64,000 nucleotides of DNA from Siccirubricoccus phaeus (GTDB lineage Bacteria > Pseudomonadota > Alphaproteobacteria > Acetobacterales > Acetobacteraceae): contig NZ_SRXO01000001.1 of the NCBI RefSeq assembly GCF_008360935.1, positions 186,001-250,000 on the forward strand, given 5' to 3'. A program made the translations under genes and the position numbers. The notes beneath the pieces are model-generated. The model made no database searches and was not told the DNA's origin. It was given only the letters and a program-made list of their open reading frames with translations. Positions 54,170 to 61,843 of this stretch are shown piece after piece. Position 1 is the first letter of the stretch. Every line of letters starts with the position of its first letter.

Positions 54170-54601
54170 ATGGCCAGCCCAGCCGACCGCATCGCCGCCC
54201 TGCTGGACCAGCCCTGGTTCGGCTTCCTCGCCAGGCTGGCGGTGGCCTTGCCCTTCCTGCTCAGCGGCCTCGCCAAGCTGGCGGATTTCGCCGGCGCCAT
54301 GGCGGAGGTGCGCGCCCTGGCGGGGCTGGAGCCGGCCTGGCTCTTCGCCGCCCTCGTCATCCTGACGCAGCTCGGCGGCGCCGCCCTGCTGCTCTTCGGC
54401 GGCCGCCGGGCCTGGCTCGGCGCCGCGCTGCTGGCGGGCTTCACCGCCGTCGCCACGCTGCTGGCGCATGCCTTCTGGACGAAGCCCGCGGCGGAGCGAT
54501 TCCTGCACCAGAACATCTTCTTCGAGCATGTCTCGATCATCGGCGGGCTGCTGGCGGCGGCCATCCTGGCGCAGCGCGCCAGCGCCCGGGCGGCGGCCTG
54601 A
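54170..54601 (+). CDS. DoxX family membrane protein
   Basis: A 143-residue protein with four hydrophobic helices typical of DoxX/SURF4-like proteins: FLARLAVALPFLLSGLAKLA, LAALVILTQLGGAALLLFGG and the conserved AFWTKPAAERFLHQNIFFEHVSIIGGLLA segment (about residues 100-128). Family members have been linked to thiosulphate:quinone oxidoreduction and to membrane redox balance, but the role here is unknown. Its TGA overlaps the ATG of the MFS gene by one base. Confidence 0.87.
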   Translation: MASPADRIAALLDQPWFGFLARLAVALPFLLSGLAKLADFAGAMAEVRALAGLEPAWLFAALVILTQLGGAALLLFGGRRAWLGAALLAGFTAVATLLAHAFWTKPAAERFLHQNIFFEHVSIIGGLLAAAILAQRASARAAA

Positions 54602-56205
54602 TGGCGGCGGAGCCCCAGGCGCACCGCCCGGCGGAGGGCGGCGGGCGCTCCGCCTTCTCGCCGCTGAAGCGGCCGGCCTTCGCCGTGCTCTGGGTGGCGA
54701 CCATCCTCGGCAATACCGGCACCTTCATGCGGGACGTCGCCAGCGGCTGGCTGGTGACGGAGCTCTCCGCCGCCCCCTCCGCCGTCGCGATGATCCAGGT
54801 GGCGGGCACCCTGCCGGTCTTCCTGCTGGCCATCCCGGCCGGCGTGCTGACGGATATCGTCGATCGCCGCCGCCTGCTGGTCGGGGTGCAGATCCTGCTC
54901 GGCGGCGTCAGCGCCGCGCTCATGTTCTGCGCGCTGACCGGGGCGCTGACGGTCGGGCTGCTGATCGGCCTCACCTTCCTCGGCGGCATCGGCGCGGCGC
55001 TGATGGGGCCGGCCTGGCAATCCATCGTGCCGGAGCTCGTGCCGAAGCCGGATCTGCGCAATGCGGTGGCGCTGAACTCGCTGGGCTTCAACATCGCCCG
55101 CGCCATCGGCCCGGCGGTGGGCGGGGCACTGCTGGTGGCCTTCGGCGCCGCCACCACCTATGGCGCCGATGTGGCGAGCTATGCGGTGGTGATCGCCGCC
55201 CTGTTGTGGTGGCGCCGGCCGGCGGCGGCCGAGGACGGGCTGCGCGAGGAATTCGGCGGCGCCTTCCGCGCCGGCCTGCGCTATGCCCGGGCCAGCGCGG
55301 AGCTGCGGCTGGTGCTGCTGCGCGCGGCGCTGTTCTTCCTCTGCGCCAGCGTGGTCTGGGCGCTGCTGCCGCTGGTGGCGCGGCAGCTCCTCGGCGGCGA
55401 TGCCGGCTTCTACGGGCTGCTGCTGGCGGCGGTCGGGGCAGGGGCCATCCTCGGCGCGGTGCTGCTGCCGCGGCTGCGCAAGAAGCTGGATACGGACGGG
55501 GTGATGCTCTGCGCCGCGCTCGGCGCCGCAGCCGTCACCGCGCTGCTGGCGGCGGGGCCGCCGCAGGCGCTGGCGGTGGTCCTGCTGCTGGCGCTCGGCG
55601 CCGCCTGGATCGCGGCGCTGACCACGCTGAACGGCACCGCCCAGGCCATCCTGCCCAATTGGGTGCGGGGGCGGGGGCTGGCGATCTACCTGATGGTGTT
55701 CAACGGCGCCTCCGCCCTGGGCAGCCTGGCCTGGGGGCTGGTGGCGGAGCTGGCAGGGCTGCGCGGCACGCTGCTGATCGGCGCGGCGATGCTGGCGGCG
55801 GTGGCGCTGCTGGCGCGGCGCCTGGCGCTGCCGGCAGGGGAGGCGGACCTCACCCCCTCCTCCCACTGGCCGGAGCCGGCGCTGGCGGAGCCGGTGGCGC
55901 ATGACCGCGGGCCGGTGACCGTCACCATCGAATACCGGGTGCGGGCGGCGGACCGCGCCGCCTTCCTGGCGGCGATCGGCAGGCTGGCGCCGGAGCGGCG
56001 GCGGGACGGCGCCTTCTTCTGGGTGGTCAGCGAGGATGCGGCGGACCCGGAGCGGCTGGTGGAGATCTTCATGGTGGAAAGCTGGGCGGAGCATCTGCGC
56101 CAGCACCGCCGCGTCTCGCAGGCCGATGCCGATCTGCAGGCGGAGGTGGTGCGGTTCCATGCCGGGCCGGAGAAGCCGGTGGTGACGCATCTGCTGGGGG
56201 TGTGA
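54601..56205 (+). CDS. MFS transporter of the MFS_3 / EntS-like family
   Basis: A 534-residue exporter with about 11-12 membrane helices. The early signature FAVLWVATILGNTGTFMRDV and GVLTDIVDRRRLLVGVQ (motif A) mark the family. From about residue 435 a soluble C-terminal ferredoxin-like domain follows: VTVTIEYRVRAADRAAFLAA, RRRDGAFFWVVSED and VESWAEHLRQHRRVSQAD. This domain is the standard tail of MFS_3 proteins. It is the last gene of the AraC/hydrolase/XapX/amidohydrolase/DoxX/MFS series and may export a product of the amidohydrolase. Confidence 0.9.
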   Translation: MAAEPQAHRPAEGGGRSAFSPLKRPAFAVLWVATILGNTGTFMRDVASGWLVTELSAAPSAVAMIQVAGTLPVFLLAIPAGVLTDIVDRRRLLVGVQILLGGVSAALMFCALTGALTVGLLIGLTFLGGIGAALMGPAWQSIVPELVPKPDLRNAVALNSLGFNIARAIGPAVGGALLVAFGAATTYGADVASYAVVIAALLWWRRPAAAEDGLREEFGGAFRAGLRYARASAELRLVLLRAALFFLCASVVWALLPLVARQLLGGDAGFYGLLLAAVGAGAILGAVLLPRLRKKLDTDGVMLCAALGAAAVTALLAAGPPQALAVVLLLALGAAWIAALTTLNGTAQAILPNWVRGRGLAIYLMVFNGASALGSLAWGLVAELAGLRGTLLIGAAMLAAVALLARRLALPAGEADLTPSSHWPEPALAEPVAHDRGPVTVTIEYRVRAADRAAFLAAIGRLAPERRRDGAFFWVVSEDAADPERLVEIFMVESWAEHLRQHRRVSQADADLQAEVVRFHAGPEKPVVTHLLGV

Positions 56206-56349
56206 GAAAGGGGGGCGCCGGGCCCAAACCCCCAGGCAGGGGGCGCTGCCCCCTGCACCCTCGCCGGGGAGGGGACCCCTCCCCGGACCCCGGTGGGAGT
56301 TTGCGGTTCAACCTGCCGACTTTGCCGGGGGGCGGGGGCGCGAAGCGCC
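56206..56349. repeat. Intergenic repeat between convergent MFS and histidine kinase genes
   Basis: Contains GGGGGCGCTGCCCCC-type stems, CCTCGCCGGGGAGGGGACCCC and CCCCGGACCCCGGTGGGAGTTT (about 56282-56303). The last of these is shared with 1948-1975 and the segment at 44757. It is the only sequence between two converging transcripts and probably terminates both. No coding capacity. Confidence 0.5.
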
Positions 56350-57777
56350 CTACACCGGCAGCCGGAACCTGGCCCGCAGCCCGCCCAGCGGGCTCTCCTC
56401 CAGCGCAATCTCCCCCCCATGCGCCCGCACGATGTCCCGCGCGATGGCCAGGCCCAGCCCCGTCCCCCCCGGCGCGCCGGAGGCGAAGGGCCGGAACGCC
56501 GCCTCCCGCGCCTCCGCCGGAATGCCCGGCCCATCGTCATCCACCGTCACTTGCGCCCAGAGCGTGCCCTCCCCGCGCGCCGCGGTTTCCACCGTCACCC
56601 GGATCCGCGTCGCGTGCCGCCTGGCATTGTCCAGCAGATTGCCGAGGCAGCGCCGCACCGCATCGGCCCGCAGCTTCATCTCCAGCCGCTCCGGCGCCGT
56701 CACCTCCACCTCGGCGCCGGAGCGCCGGGCATTCGCCGCCACCTCCTGCACCAGCGCCACCAGATCGGCCGGCGCCGCCTGTTCCGTGCCCTCGCCGCGG
56801 GCGAAGGCCAGATAGGCGGCGACCATCCGCTCCATCTCCTCCACATCCGCGGTCAGGGCGGCGAGATCCTCCTCCACCTCGGCCGGCCGCGGCAGCATGG
56901 CCAGGGTCAGCCGCATGCGGGTCAGCGGGGTGCGGAGATCGTGGCTGATGCCCGCCAGCATGTCCGTGCGCTGGCCGACGAAGCGGCGGATGCGGTCCTG
57001 CATGCGGTTGAAGGCGAGCGCCGCCTGCCGCACCTCGGCCGCGCCCTCCGGCTTGATGCTGCCGATGTCGCGGCCGAGGCCGAAGGCCTCCGCCGCCACC
57101 GCCAGGCGGTGGATGGCGCGCACCTGGTTCTTCATGAACACCACCGCCACCGCCGAGAGTAGCAAGGCGGAGCCGACCAGCCAGATGACGAAAAGATAGA
57201 GCGTGGCGGTGAAGAGGCGCTTGCGCGGCGCCTCCACATGCAGGACGCCTTCCGGCGTCTGCACCCGGATGATGACGCTGCGCGGATCGCTCTGCCAATC
57301 CGTGTCGAAGGGACGCTGCACGCGTTCCATCAGCGCGTGGTTCAGGTCTTCCTCCAGCGGCAGCAGCGGCATGCTGGCGCGGCGCTCCACCGGCGCCAGC
57401 CGCGCGCCCGGCTCGAAGGCCAGGGAGAGGTCGAGGCGCCAGGCGGCCTCGCGGAAGATCCAGACGCGGTCCTCCGGCGGCTCGCGCCGCAGCAGCTCCA
57501 CGATCATCGCCACGTCGCCGGCGACGCCGCCGGCGAGGCGGCGGGAGATGACGTCCAGATGCCCGCCGTAGAAGAGCTGCAGCGCGACGAGCTGCAGCAC
57601 GATGATGGGGCCGAGAATGATGAGGACGGAGCGGCCGAGCAGGCCGCGCGGCATCAGCTCCCGCAGCCAGCGCGGCGGGCTGGCCCGCTTGGCCGGGGCG
57701 GCGGGCGCTTCGGCCGCATCGTCCGCCTGCCGTCCCTGGAGCCGGCCGCCCCACCAGGCCCAGACGCGGCCGCTCAT
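56350..57777 (-). CDS. Sensor histidine kinase (EnvZ-type, HAMP)
   Basis: A 475-residue inner-membrane kinase. It has two transmembrane segments (SVLIILGPIIVLQLVALQLF near 50 and YLFVIWLVGSALLLSAVAVV near 205), with a periplasmic domain of about 130 residues between. A HAMP linker leads to the H-box AGISHDLRTPLTRMRL, the N-box CLGNLLDNARRHA, G1 DDDGPGIP and G2 GGTGLGLAIAR. The ATG at 57777 overlaps the stop of a 204-codon frame running through the 90-bp repeats. A longer in-frame form could start as far up as 58317 inside the repeats. It pairs with the OmpR-type regulator upstream on the same strand. Confidence 0.92.
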   Translation of the reverse strand: MSGRVWAWWGGRLQGRQADDAAEAPAAPAKRASPPRWLRELMPRGLLGRSVLIILGPIIVLQLVALQLFYGGHLDVISRRLAGGVAGDVAMIVELLRREPPEDRVWIFREAAWRLDLSLAFEPGARLAPVERRASMPLLPLEEDLNHALMERVQRPFDTDWQSDPRSVIIRVQTPEGVLHVEAPRKRLFTATLYLFVIWLVGSALLLSAVAVVFMKNQVRAIHRLAVAAEAFGLGRDIGSIKPEGAAEVRQAALAFNRMQDRIRRFVGQRTDMLAGISHDLRTPLTRMRLTLAMLPRPAEVEEDLAALTADVEEMERMVAAYLAFARGEGTEQAAPADLVALVQEVAANARRSGAEVEVTAPERLEMKLRADAVRRCLGNLLDNARRHATRIRVTVETAARGEGTLWAQVTVDDDGPGIPAEAREAAFRPFASGAPGGTGLGLAIARDIVRAHGGEIALEESPLGGLRARFRLPV

Positions 57778-57841
57778 GGTCCTGGCCTTGACATACATGC
57801 CGGGCGCGTGCCGGTCCCGTCGCCCGCCAGCGCCGCCGCCC

Positions 57842-58312
57842 TGGCACTGCGCGCCGTCGCATCCCGGGGCCGCGAAGCAGGGGCGGGGCGCCGGTGCTTG
57901 GCCGCGCCGCCGACACTTTGTGCCAGCGCCCTGGCACTGCGCGCCGTCGCATCCCGGGGCCGCGAAGCAGGGGCTGGGCGCCGGTGCCTGGCCGCGCCGC
58001 CGGCACCTTGTGCCAGCGCCGTGGCGCTGTGCGTCGTCGCGCCCCTGGGCCGCGAAGCAGGGGCTGGGCGCCGGCGCCTGGCCGCGCCGAAGACACTTTG
58101 TGCCAGGACTGTGGCGCTGTGCGTCGTCGCGCCCCTGGGCCGCCAAGCAGGGGCCGGGTGCCGGCGCGTGGCTGCGCCGCCGACACTTTGTGCCAGCACC
58201 GTGGCGCTGCGCGCCGTCGTGTCGCCGGGCCACGAAGCAGGGGCTGGGCGCCGGTGCGTGGCTGCGCCGCCGGCCCCGTGCGCCAGCACCGTGGCGATGC
58301 GCGCCGTCGCTG
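57842..58312. repeat. Exact-period 90-bp tandem repeat between response regulator and kinase genes
   Basis: Five full units start at 57842, 57932, 58022, 58112 and 58202, and a sixth, soon degenerate, at 58292. Every step is exactly 90 bases, i.e. 30 codons, so all frames stay open. On the minus strand a 204-codon frame (57774-58388) starts with GTG overlapping the regulator stop and ends overlapping the kinase ATG; it would encode an Ala/Arg/Pro-rich repeat protein (RRPAPASRPRDATARSARAL). By hand I count 26 variable columns among the five units, distributed 10/6/10 over the three codon phases. No frame shows third-position bias, which argues against selection on a protein. Confidence 0.9.
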
Positions 58313-58384
58313 CCCATCGGGTCAGGCCTCGGCGCAGGGCCGCTCCGCCACTCCCCTGGGACGGCGCCCCGGCCAGGCGCGGCC

Positions 58385-59095
58385 TCACGGTCCTGGCCTC
58401 AGCACATAGCCGCGGTGGCGGACGGTATGGAGGAAGCGCGGCTCGCGCGGGTCGGGCTCGATCTTGCGGCGCAGCCGCGTCACCTGCACGTCCACCGCGC
58501 GTTCGCCGGCTTCCGGCGTGCCGAGGGCGGCGGCGATCTCCTCGCGGCTCAGCACCTCCCCGGCGCGGCGGGCGAGGGCGATGAGCAGCGCCGCCTCGCC
58601 GCCGGTCAGCCGCACCGTGCCCTCCGGGCCGCGCAGCTCGCTGCGCTCCGCGTCGAACCAGCGCATACCGAGCTGGACGGGGGCGGTGGGCAGGGCCTGC
58701 GGCGCCGGGGCGACGCGGCGCAGGATGGTGCGGATGCGCAGCGCCAGCTCGCGCGGGTCGAAGGGCTTCGGCAGGTAGTCATCGGCGCCGAGCTCGAAGC
58801 CGGCGACGCGGTCATCCGGCCCGCCGCGCGCAGTCAGCATCAGCACCGGCACGTCATTGCCCTCCCGCCGCAGGGATTCGACGAGCTGCAGGCCGCTTTC
58901 CCCCGGCATCATCACGTCCAGCACCACCAGGTCGAAGGCGACGGCGGCGAGGGCGGCGCGGGCGGCCGCGGCATCGGCGGCGGTGGTGACGCGGAAGCCC
59001 TGTTCCGCCAGGAAGCGTTGCAGCAGCGCGCGCAGCCTGGCGTCGTCATCGACGACGAGCAGATGCGCGCTGTCCACCAAGGTTTCGCCGGCCAT
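58385..59095 (-). CDS. OmpR-family response regulator (PetR-like)
   Basis: A 236-residue two-domain regulator. The receiver has the acidic pocket LLVVDDDARLR, the phospho-acceptor Asp in VVLDVMMPGESGL and Lys in YLPKPFDPRELALR. The winged-helix domain ends VDVQVTRLRRKIEPDP and HTVRHRGYVLRPG. The ATG at 59095 (MAGETLVDSAH) is preferred; 59134 is possible. With the MarR gene upstream it resembles the petP-petR pair of Rhodobacter, often near ilvE in alphaproteobacteria. The cognate kinase follows after the 90-bp repeat array. Confidence 0.92.
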   Translation of the reverse strand: MAGETLVDSAHLLVVDDDARLRALLQRFLAEQGFRVTTAADAAAARAALAAVAFDLVVLDVMMPGESGLQLVESLRREGNDVPVLMLTARGGPDDRVAGFELGADDYLPKPFDPRELALRIRTILRRVAPAPQALPTAPVQLGMRWFDAERSELRGPEGTVRLTGGEAALLIALARRAGEVLSREEIAAALGTPEAGERAVDVQVTRLRRKIEPDPREPRFLHTVRHRGYVLRPGP

Positions 59096-59215
59096 GGCGC
59101 CGATACCCCCCAGAGAATGCGACCATTGCGCCAAGGCCGTACCGACTCGGCGCAGTTGGCGGGCGGCCCTCGGTCGCTCACAGGAAAGCTAGTGATCCTT
59201 GCCCGGGGGGCAAAG

Positions 59216-59345
59216 AGGCGACAGGCGCAACGGCAAACTCAGGGTGGGGTCCGGGGGGTCAAGGCACGGCCTTCGACGACCCCGCCCGGCGGGCTGGCGG
59301 CACTGCCGCCAATGGGCAGCGCCCCTGGCGGGGGCGCGGGGACGA
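59216..59345. repeat. Intergenic repeat between MarR and response regulator genes
   Basis: Contains AAACTCAGGGTGGGGTCCGGGGGG, GGCGGCACTGCCGCC (a short stem) and CCCCTGGCGGGGGCGCGGGG, i.e. fragments of the intergenic hairpin sequences seen after other genes here. It lies in the 259-base gap of an apparently co-oriented gene pair, so the regulator may be transcribed separately from the MarR gene. Confidence 0.4.
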
Positions 59346-59354
59346 CGCCCCGCC

Positions 59355-59906
59355 TTACCCCTTCGGCCTCTCCAGCCATTCCAACTGCGCCCGCGCCTCC
59401 GGCCCCATCAGCCCGTGCATCACCCGGCGGAAGCCTTCCACCGCCGTCGGCCCGGCTTCCCGGTAGGCCCGCATCACCCATTCCCTTTGCCGCTCGAACA
59501 GCCGGCGCTCCAGCGCCTGGCCCTTCGGCGTCAGGGAGAGCAGGCGCTGGCGGCGGTCGCTGCGGCCTGTCGCCTGGTGGACGTACTCCTCCTCCACCAG
59601 CGGGGTCAGCACCCGGGCCAGCGACTGCTTGGTGATGCCGAGGATGCCGAGCAGCGCCCCCACCGTGATGCCCGGCCGCCTGCCGACGAAATGCAGCACC
59701 CGGTGATGCGCCCGCCCCATGCCGAGCTCCGCCAGGATCTGGTCCGCCCCGGCGGTGAAGTCGCGATAGCCGAAGAAGAGCAGGTCCTGCGCCAGACGCA
59801 GCTCCTCCTCGCGCAGGAAGAGCAGGTTGCGGCCGGCGGCGACGGGGGCGCCGGTGGCGGCGGGTTCGGCGGTGGGGGCGTCGGTGCGTTCAGGCATGGC
59901 TGGCAT
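59355..59906 (-). CDS. MarR family transcriptional regulator (PetP-like)
   Basis: A 183-residue winged-helix regulator. After a 25-residue Ala/Pro-rich N-terminus come LRLAQDLLFFGYRDFTAGAD and the HTH GITVGALLGILGITKQSLARVLTPLVEEEY, with the wing GRSDRRQRLLSLTPKG. The sequence type fits PetP, the MarR partner of PetR. The ATG at 59906 or 59897 (MPERT) may be used. It is divergent from ilvE, with a 347-base shared region. Confidence 0.88.
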   Translation of the reverse strand: MPAMPERTDAPTAEPAATGAPVAAGRNLLFLREEELRLAQDLLFFGYRDFTAGADQILAELGMGRAHHRVLHFVGRRPGITVGALLGILGITKQSLARVLTPLVEEEYVHQATGRSDRRQRLLSLTPKGQALERRLFERQREWVMRAYREAGPTAVEGFRRVMHGLMGPEARAQLEWLERPKG

Positions 59907-60106
59907 GCTGCCCTTTCAAGCCTGGTTTGGTCAGCGTCATTGACACATTTTTCCGATCCATTCTAGCTTACGGCTCAGGACGAAAGGAAATTGCGAGGAA
60001 GCGGATCAAGACGCTGCTTCATTGCATCTTCCCGGCCGGCCCGCTAGGCCAGAGGCGCGCGACCCTGCCGCCCCCGCGCCATGGCGCGGTCCGCCGCCGT
60101 CCCGCA

Positions 60107-60173
60107 GGTGTCCTGCCCCTTCCGGCCCCGGCCCGGCCCCGGCCCGGCTCGGAGCCGGAAGGGGCAGGACACC
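60107..60173. promoter_or_regulatory. 20-bp perfect inverted repeat in the ilvE leader
   Basis: GGTGTCCTGCCCCTTCCGGC (60107-60126) and its exact complement (60154-60173) flank a 27-base GC-rich loop (CCCGGCCC repeats). The stem is far longer than expected by chance. It is 80 bases upstream of the ilvE start, in the direction of transcription, so it would fold in the leader RNA. Possible roles are attenuation, a protein-binding site or a REP-like insertion. Confidence 0.6.
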
Positions 60174-60189
60174 GAGACCAAAGATTGTT

Positions 60190-60228
60190 GCCCCGGGCCA
60201 GCGTCGGGAGGACGCTGGCACGGGGCAC
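60190..60228. promoter_or_regulatory. Second leader hairpin just upstream of ilvE
   Basis: TGCCCC (60190-60195) and CCAGCGTC (60199-60206) pair with GACGCTGG (60212-60219) and GGGGCA (60223-60228) around a 3/3 internal loop, with hairpin loop GGGAG. It ends 25 bases before the ilvE ATG, leaving the AAGGAC ribosome site (60240-60245) exposed. No leader peptide with Leu/Ile/Val codon runs was found. Confidence 0.5.
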
Positions 60229-60253
60229 CGGATCACCCGAAGGACACGCCCAG

Positions 60254-61333
60254 ATGGCCAGCTTCCCCACCACCCGCACCACCACGCCGAAACAGAAGCC
60301 GGCGGATGACGCCCTGGCCTTCGGCCGGGTGCTGACCGACCACATGTTCCTGATGGACTACACGGACGGGGAGGGCTGGCATTCGCCGCGCATCCTCCCC
60401 CATGGCCCGCTCAGCCTGGACCCGGCCACCACCGTGCTGCATTACGGCCAGGCGATCTTCGACGGGCTGAAGGCCTTCCGCGGCGCCGATGGCCAGATCC
60501 GGCTGTTCCGCGCCGACCGCCATGCGCAGCGCTTCAACCGCTCGGCAAAGCTGATGTGCATGCCGGAGCTGCCGGTGGACGTCATCCGCCAGAGCTTCGA
60601 CGCGCTGGTCGGGCTGGATGCGGATTGGGTGCCGCGCAAGCCCGGCACCTCGCTCTATCTGCGGCCGACCATCATCGCCACGGATGTGATGCTCGGCGTG
60701 CATCCCTCGCACAGCTATCTCTACTTCCTGATCCTCTCGCCGGTGGGCAGCTACTACAGGGAGGGGGTGAAGCCGGTGCGGATCCTGGCGACCGACAGCC
60801 ATGTGCGGGCGGTGAAGGGCGGCACGGGCGAGGCGAAGACGGCGGCGAATTACGCGCAATCCCTGGCCGGCCAGCGCGATGCGGAGGCGGCGGGCTACAC
60901 CCAGGTGCTCTACCTGGACGGCGTGCACCGGAAATACCTGGATGAGGTCGGCACCATGAACATCATGGTGAAGATCGGCGATGAGGTGATCACCCCGCCG
61001 CTGGCCGGCACCATCCTGGATGGCGTGACGCGCGCCTCCGCGCTGGAACTGATGCGCGACTGGGGGCTGAAGGTGACGGAGCGGCCGATCACCATCGATG
61101 AGGTGATGCAGGCCGGCCGCGACGGCTCGCTGCAGGAGATGTGGGGCACGGGCACTGCGGCCGTGGTCTCCCCGGTGGGGACGCTGGGCTACCAGGGCGA
61201 GGACGTCACCATCAATGGCGGGCAGACGGGCGCGCTGACCCAGAAGCTCTACGACGCCATCACGGCCATCCAGTACGGGCGCAGCAACGACCCGCATGGC
61301 TGGACCAGCGTCGTGCCGGAGGTGCGCGGGTAG
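60254..61333 (+). CDS. ilvE: Branched-chain amino acid aminotransferase (class II BCAT)
   Basis: A PLP enzyme interconverting Leu/Ile/Val and their 2-oxo acids with glutamate. The 359-residue protein has the family features VLHYGQAIFDGLKAFRG near residue 61, RFNRSAKLMCMPELP and LYLRPTIIATDVMLGV. The PLP lysine is Lys195 in GTGEAKTAANYAQSL, and VLYLDGVHRKYLDEVGTMN and GTILDGVTRASALEL follow. The ATG at 60254 (MASFPTTRT) is preferred because the open frame upstream (to 59927) runs through the hairpin leader. The stop TAG is part of the first unit of a downstream minisatellite. Confidence 0.95.
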   Translation: MASFPTTRTTTPKQKPADDALAFGRVLTDHMFLMDYTDGEGWHSPRILPHGPLSLDPATTVLHYGQAIFDGLKAFRGADGQIRLFRADRHAQRFNRSAKLMCMPELPVDVIRQSFDALVGLDADWVPRKPGTSLYLRPTIIATDVMLGVHPSHSYLYFLILSPVGSYYREGVKPVRILATDSHVRAVKGGTGEAKTAANYAQSLAGQRDAEAAGYTQVLYLDGVHRKYLDEVGTMNIMVKIGDEVITPPLAGTILDGVTRASALELMRDWGLKVTERPITIDEVMQAGRDGSLQEMWGTGTAAVVSPVGTLGYQGEDVTINGGQTGALTQKLYDAITAIQYGRSNDPHGWTSVVPEVRG

Positions 61334-61580
61334 CTGGGTGCCGGTGGCGCGCGGGTGGCCTGGATGCCGGAAGTTCGTGGGTAGCTGGGTGCCGGCGGTG
61401 CGTGCGTGGCAGGTGCCGGTGGTGCACGGGTAGCTGGGTGCCGGCGGTGCGTGCGTGGCCAGGTGCCGGTGGTGCACGGGTAGCTGGGTACTGACGGTGC
61501 GTGCGTGGCCAGGTGCCGGTGGTGCACGGGTAGCTGGGTACTGGCGGTGCACGGGGAGCTGCGAGCCGACGGCGGGCCAC
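61330..61580. repeat. ~50-bp minisatellite downstream of ilvE
   Basis: Units begin with GTAGCTGGGT at 61330, 61381, 61430, 61480 and 61530 (spacing 51, 49, 50, 50). Each unit is itself two related halves, GGTGCCGGCGGTGCGTGCG and GGTGCCGGTGGTGCACGGG. Unit length is not a multiple of three, so it is not coding; long frames on both strands here are artefacts. Decaying repeats of GTGCCGGCGGTGC continue to about 61680. The remaining bases to 61843 show no gene, only the promoter zone for the exporter. Confidence 0.85.
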
Positions 61581-61843
61581 TCGGTGCCAGCGGTGCGTGG
61601 TTACCGGTGCCGGCGGCGTGCGGCTGGCTGAACGCCGGCGGTGCGCGCGTCGCCGGGTGCCGGCGGCGCACCGGTAGCCGGGAGCCGCGGCGCATAAGGA
61701 GCCATGCCGGCGGCCGGCTGAACTCAAATTCCCCGGCCCGGGCGGCCCGCCCCGGCCGAGACAGATCTCCCTTCCCGCGGACCGGGCGCGCCACCCTCCC
61801 CGAGGCGGCGGCGGGCCGCGCCTGCCCTGCAAGGAGAACGCTC

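Larger units (their letters stand above)
59907..60253. other. Divergent regulatory region between marR-like gene and ilvE
   Basis: 347 bases without a gene. The left part is relatively AT-rich (GGTTTGGTCAGCGTCATTGACACATTTTTCCGATCCATTCT, about 59925-59964, given here only as a location of TTGACA-like and TATTCT-like elements). That is the likely promoter zone for one or both genes. The right part forms two large RNA hairpins described separately. An open frame runs through, but its sequence is not protein-like. Confidence 0.45.

Noticed and set aside
53992-56190. A 732-codon open frame on the minus strand.
   Set aside because: It is antisense to the DoxX and MFS genes. The sequence is Gln/Arg/His-rich with no family features.
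57842-58312. A possible CRISPR array.
   Set aside because: The repeat is a continuous 90-bp tandem repeat without unique spacers, and no cas genes are present.
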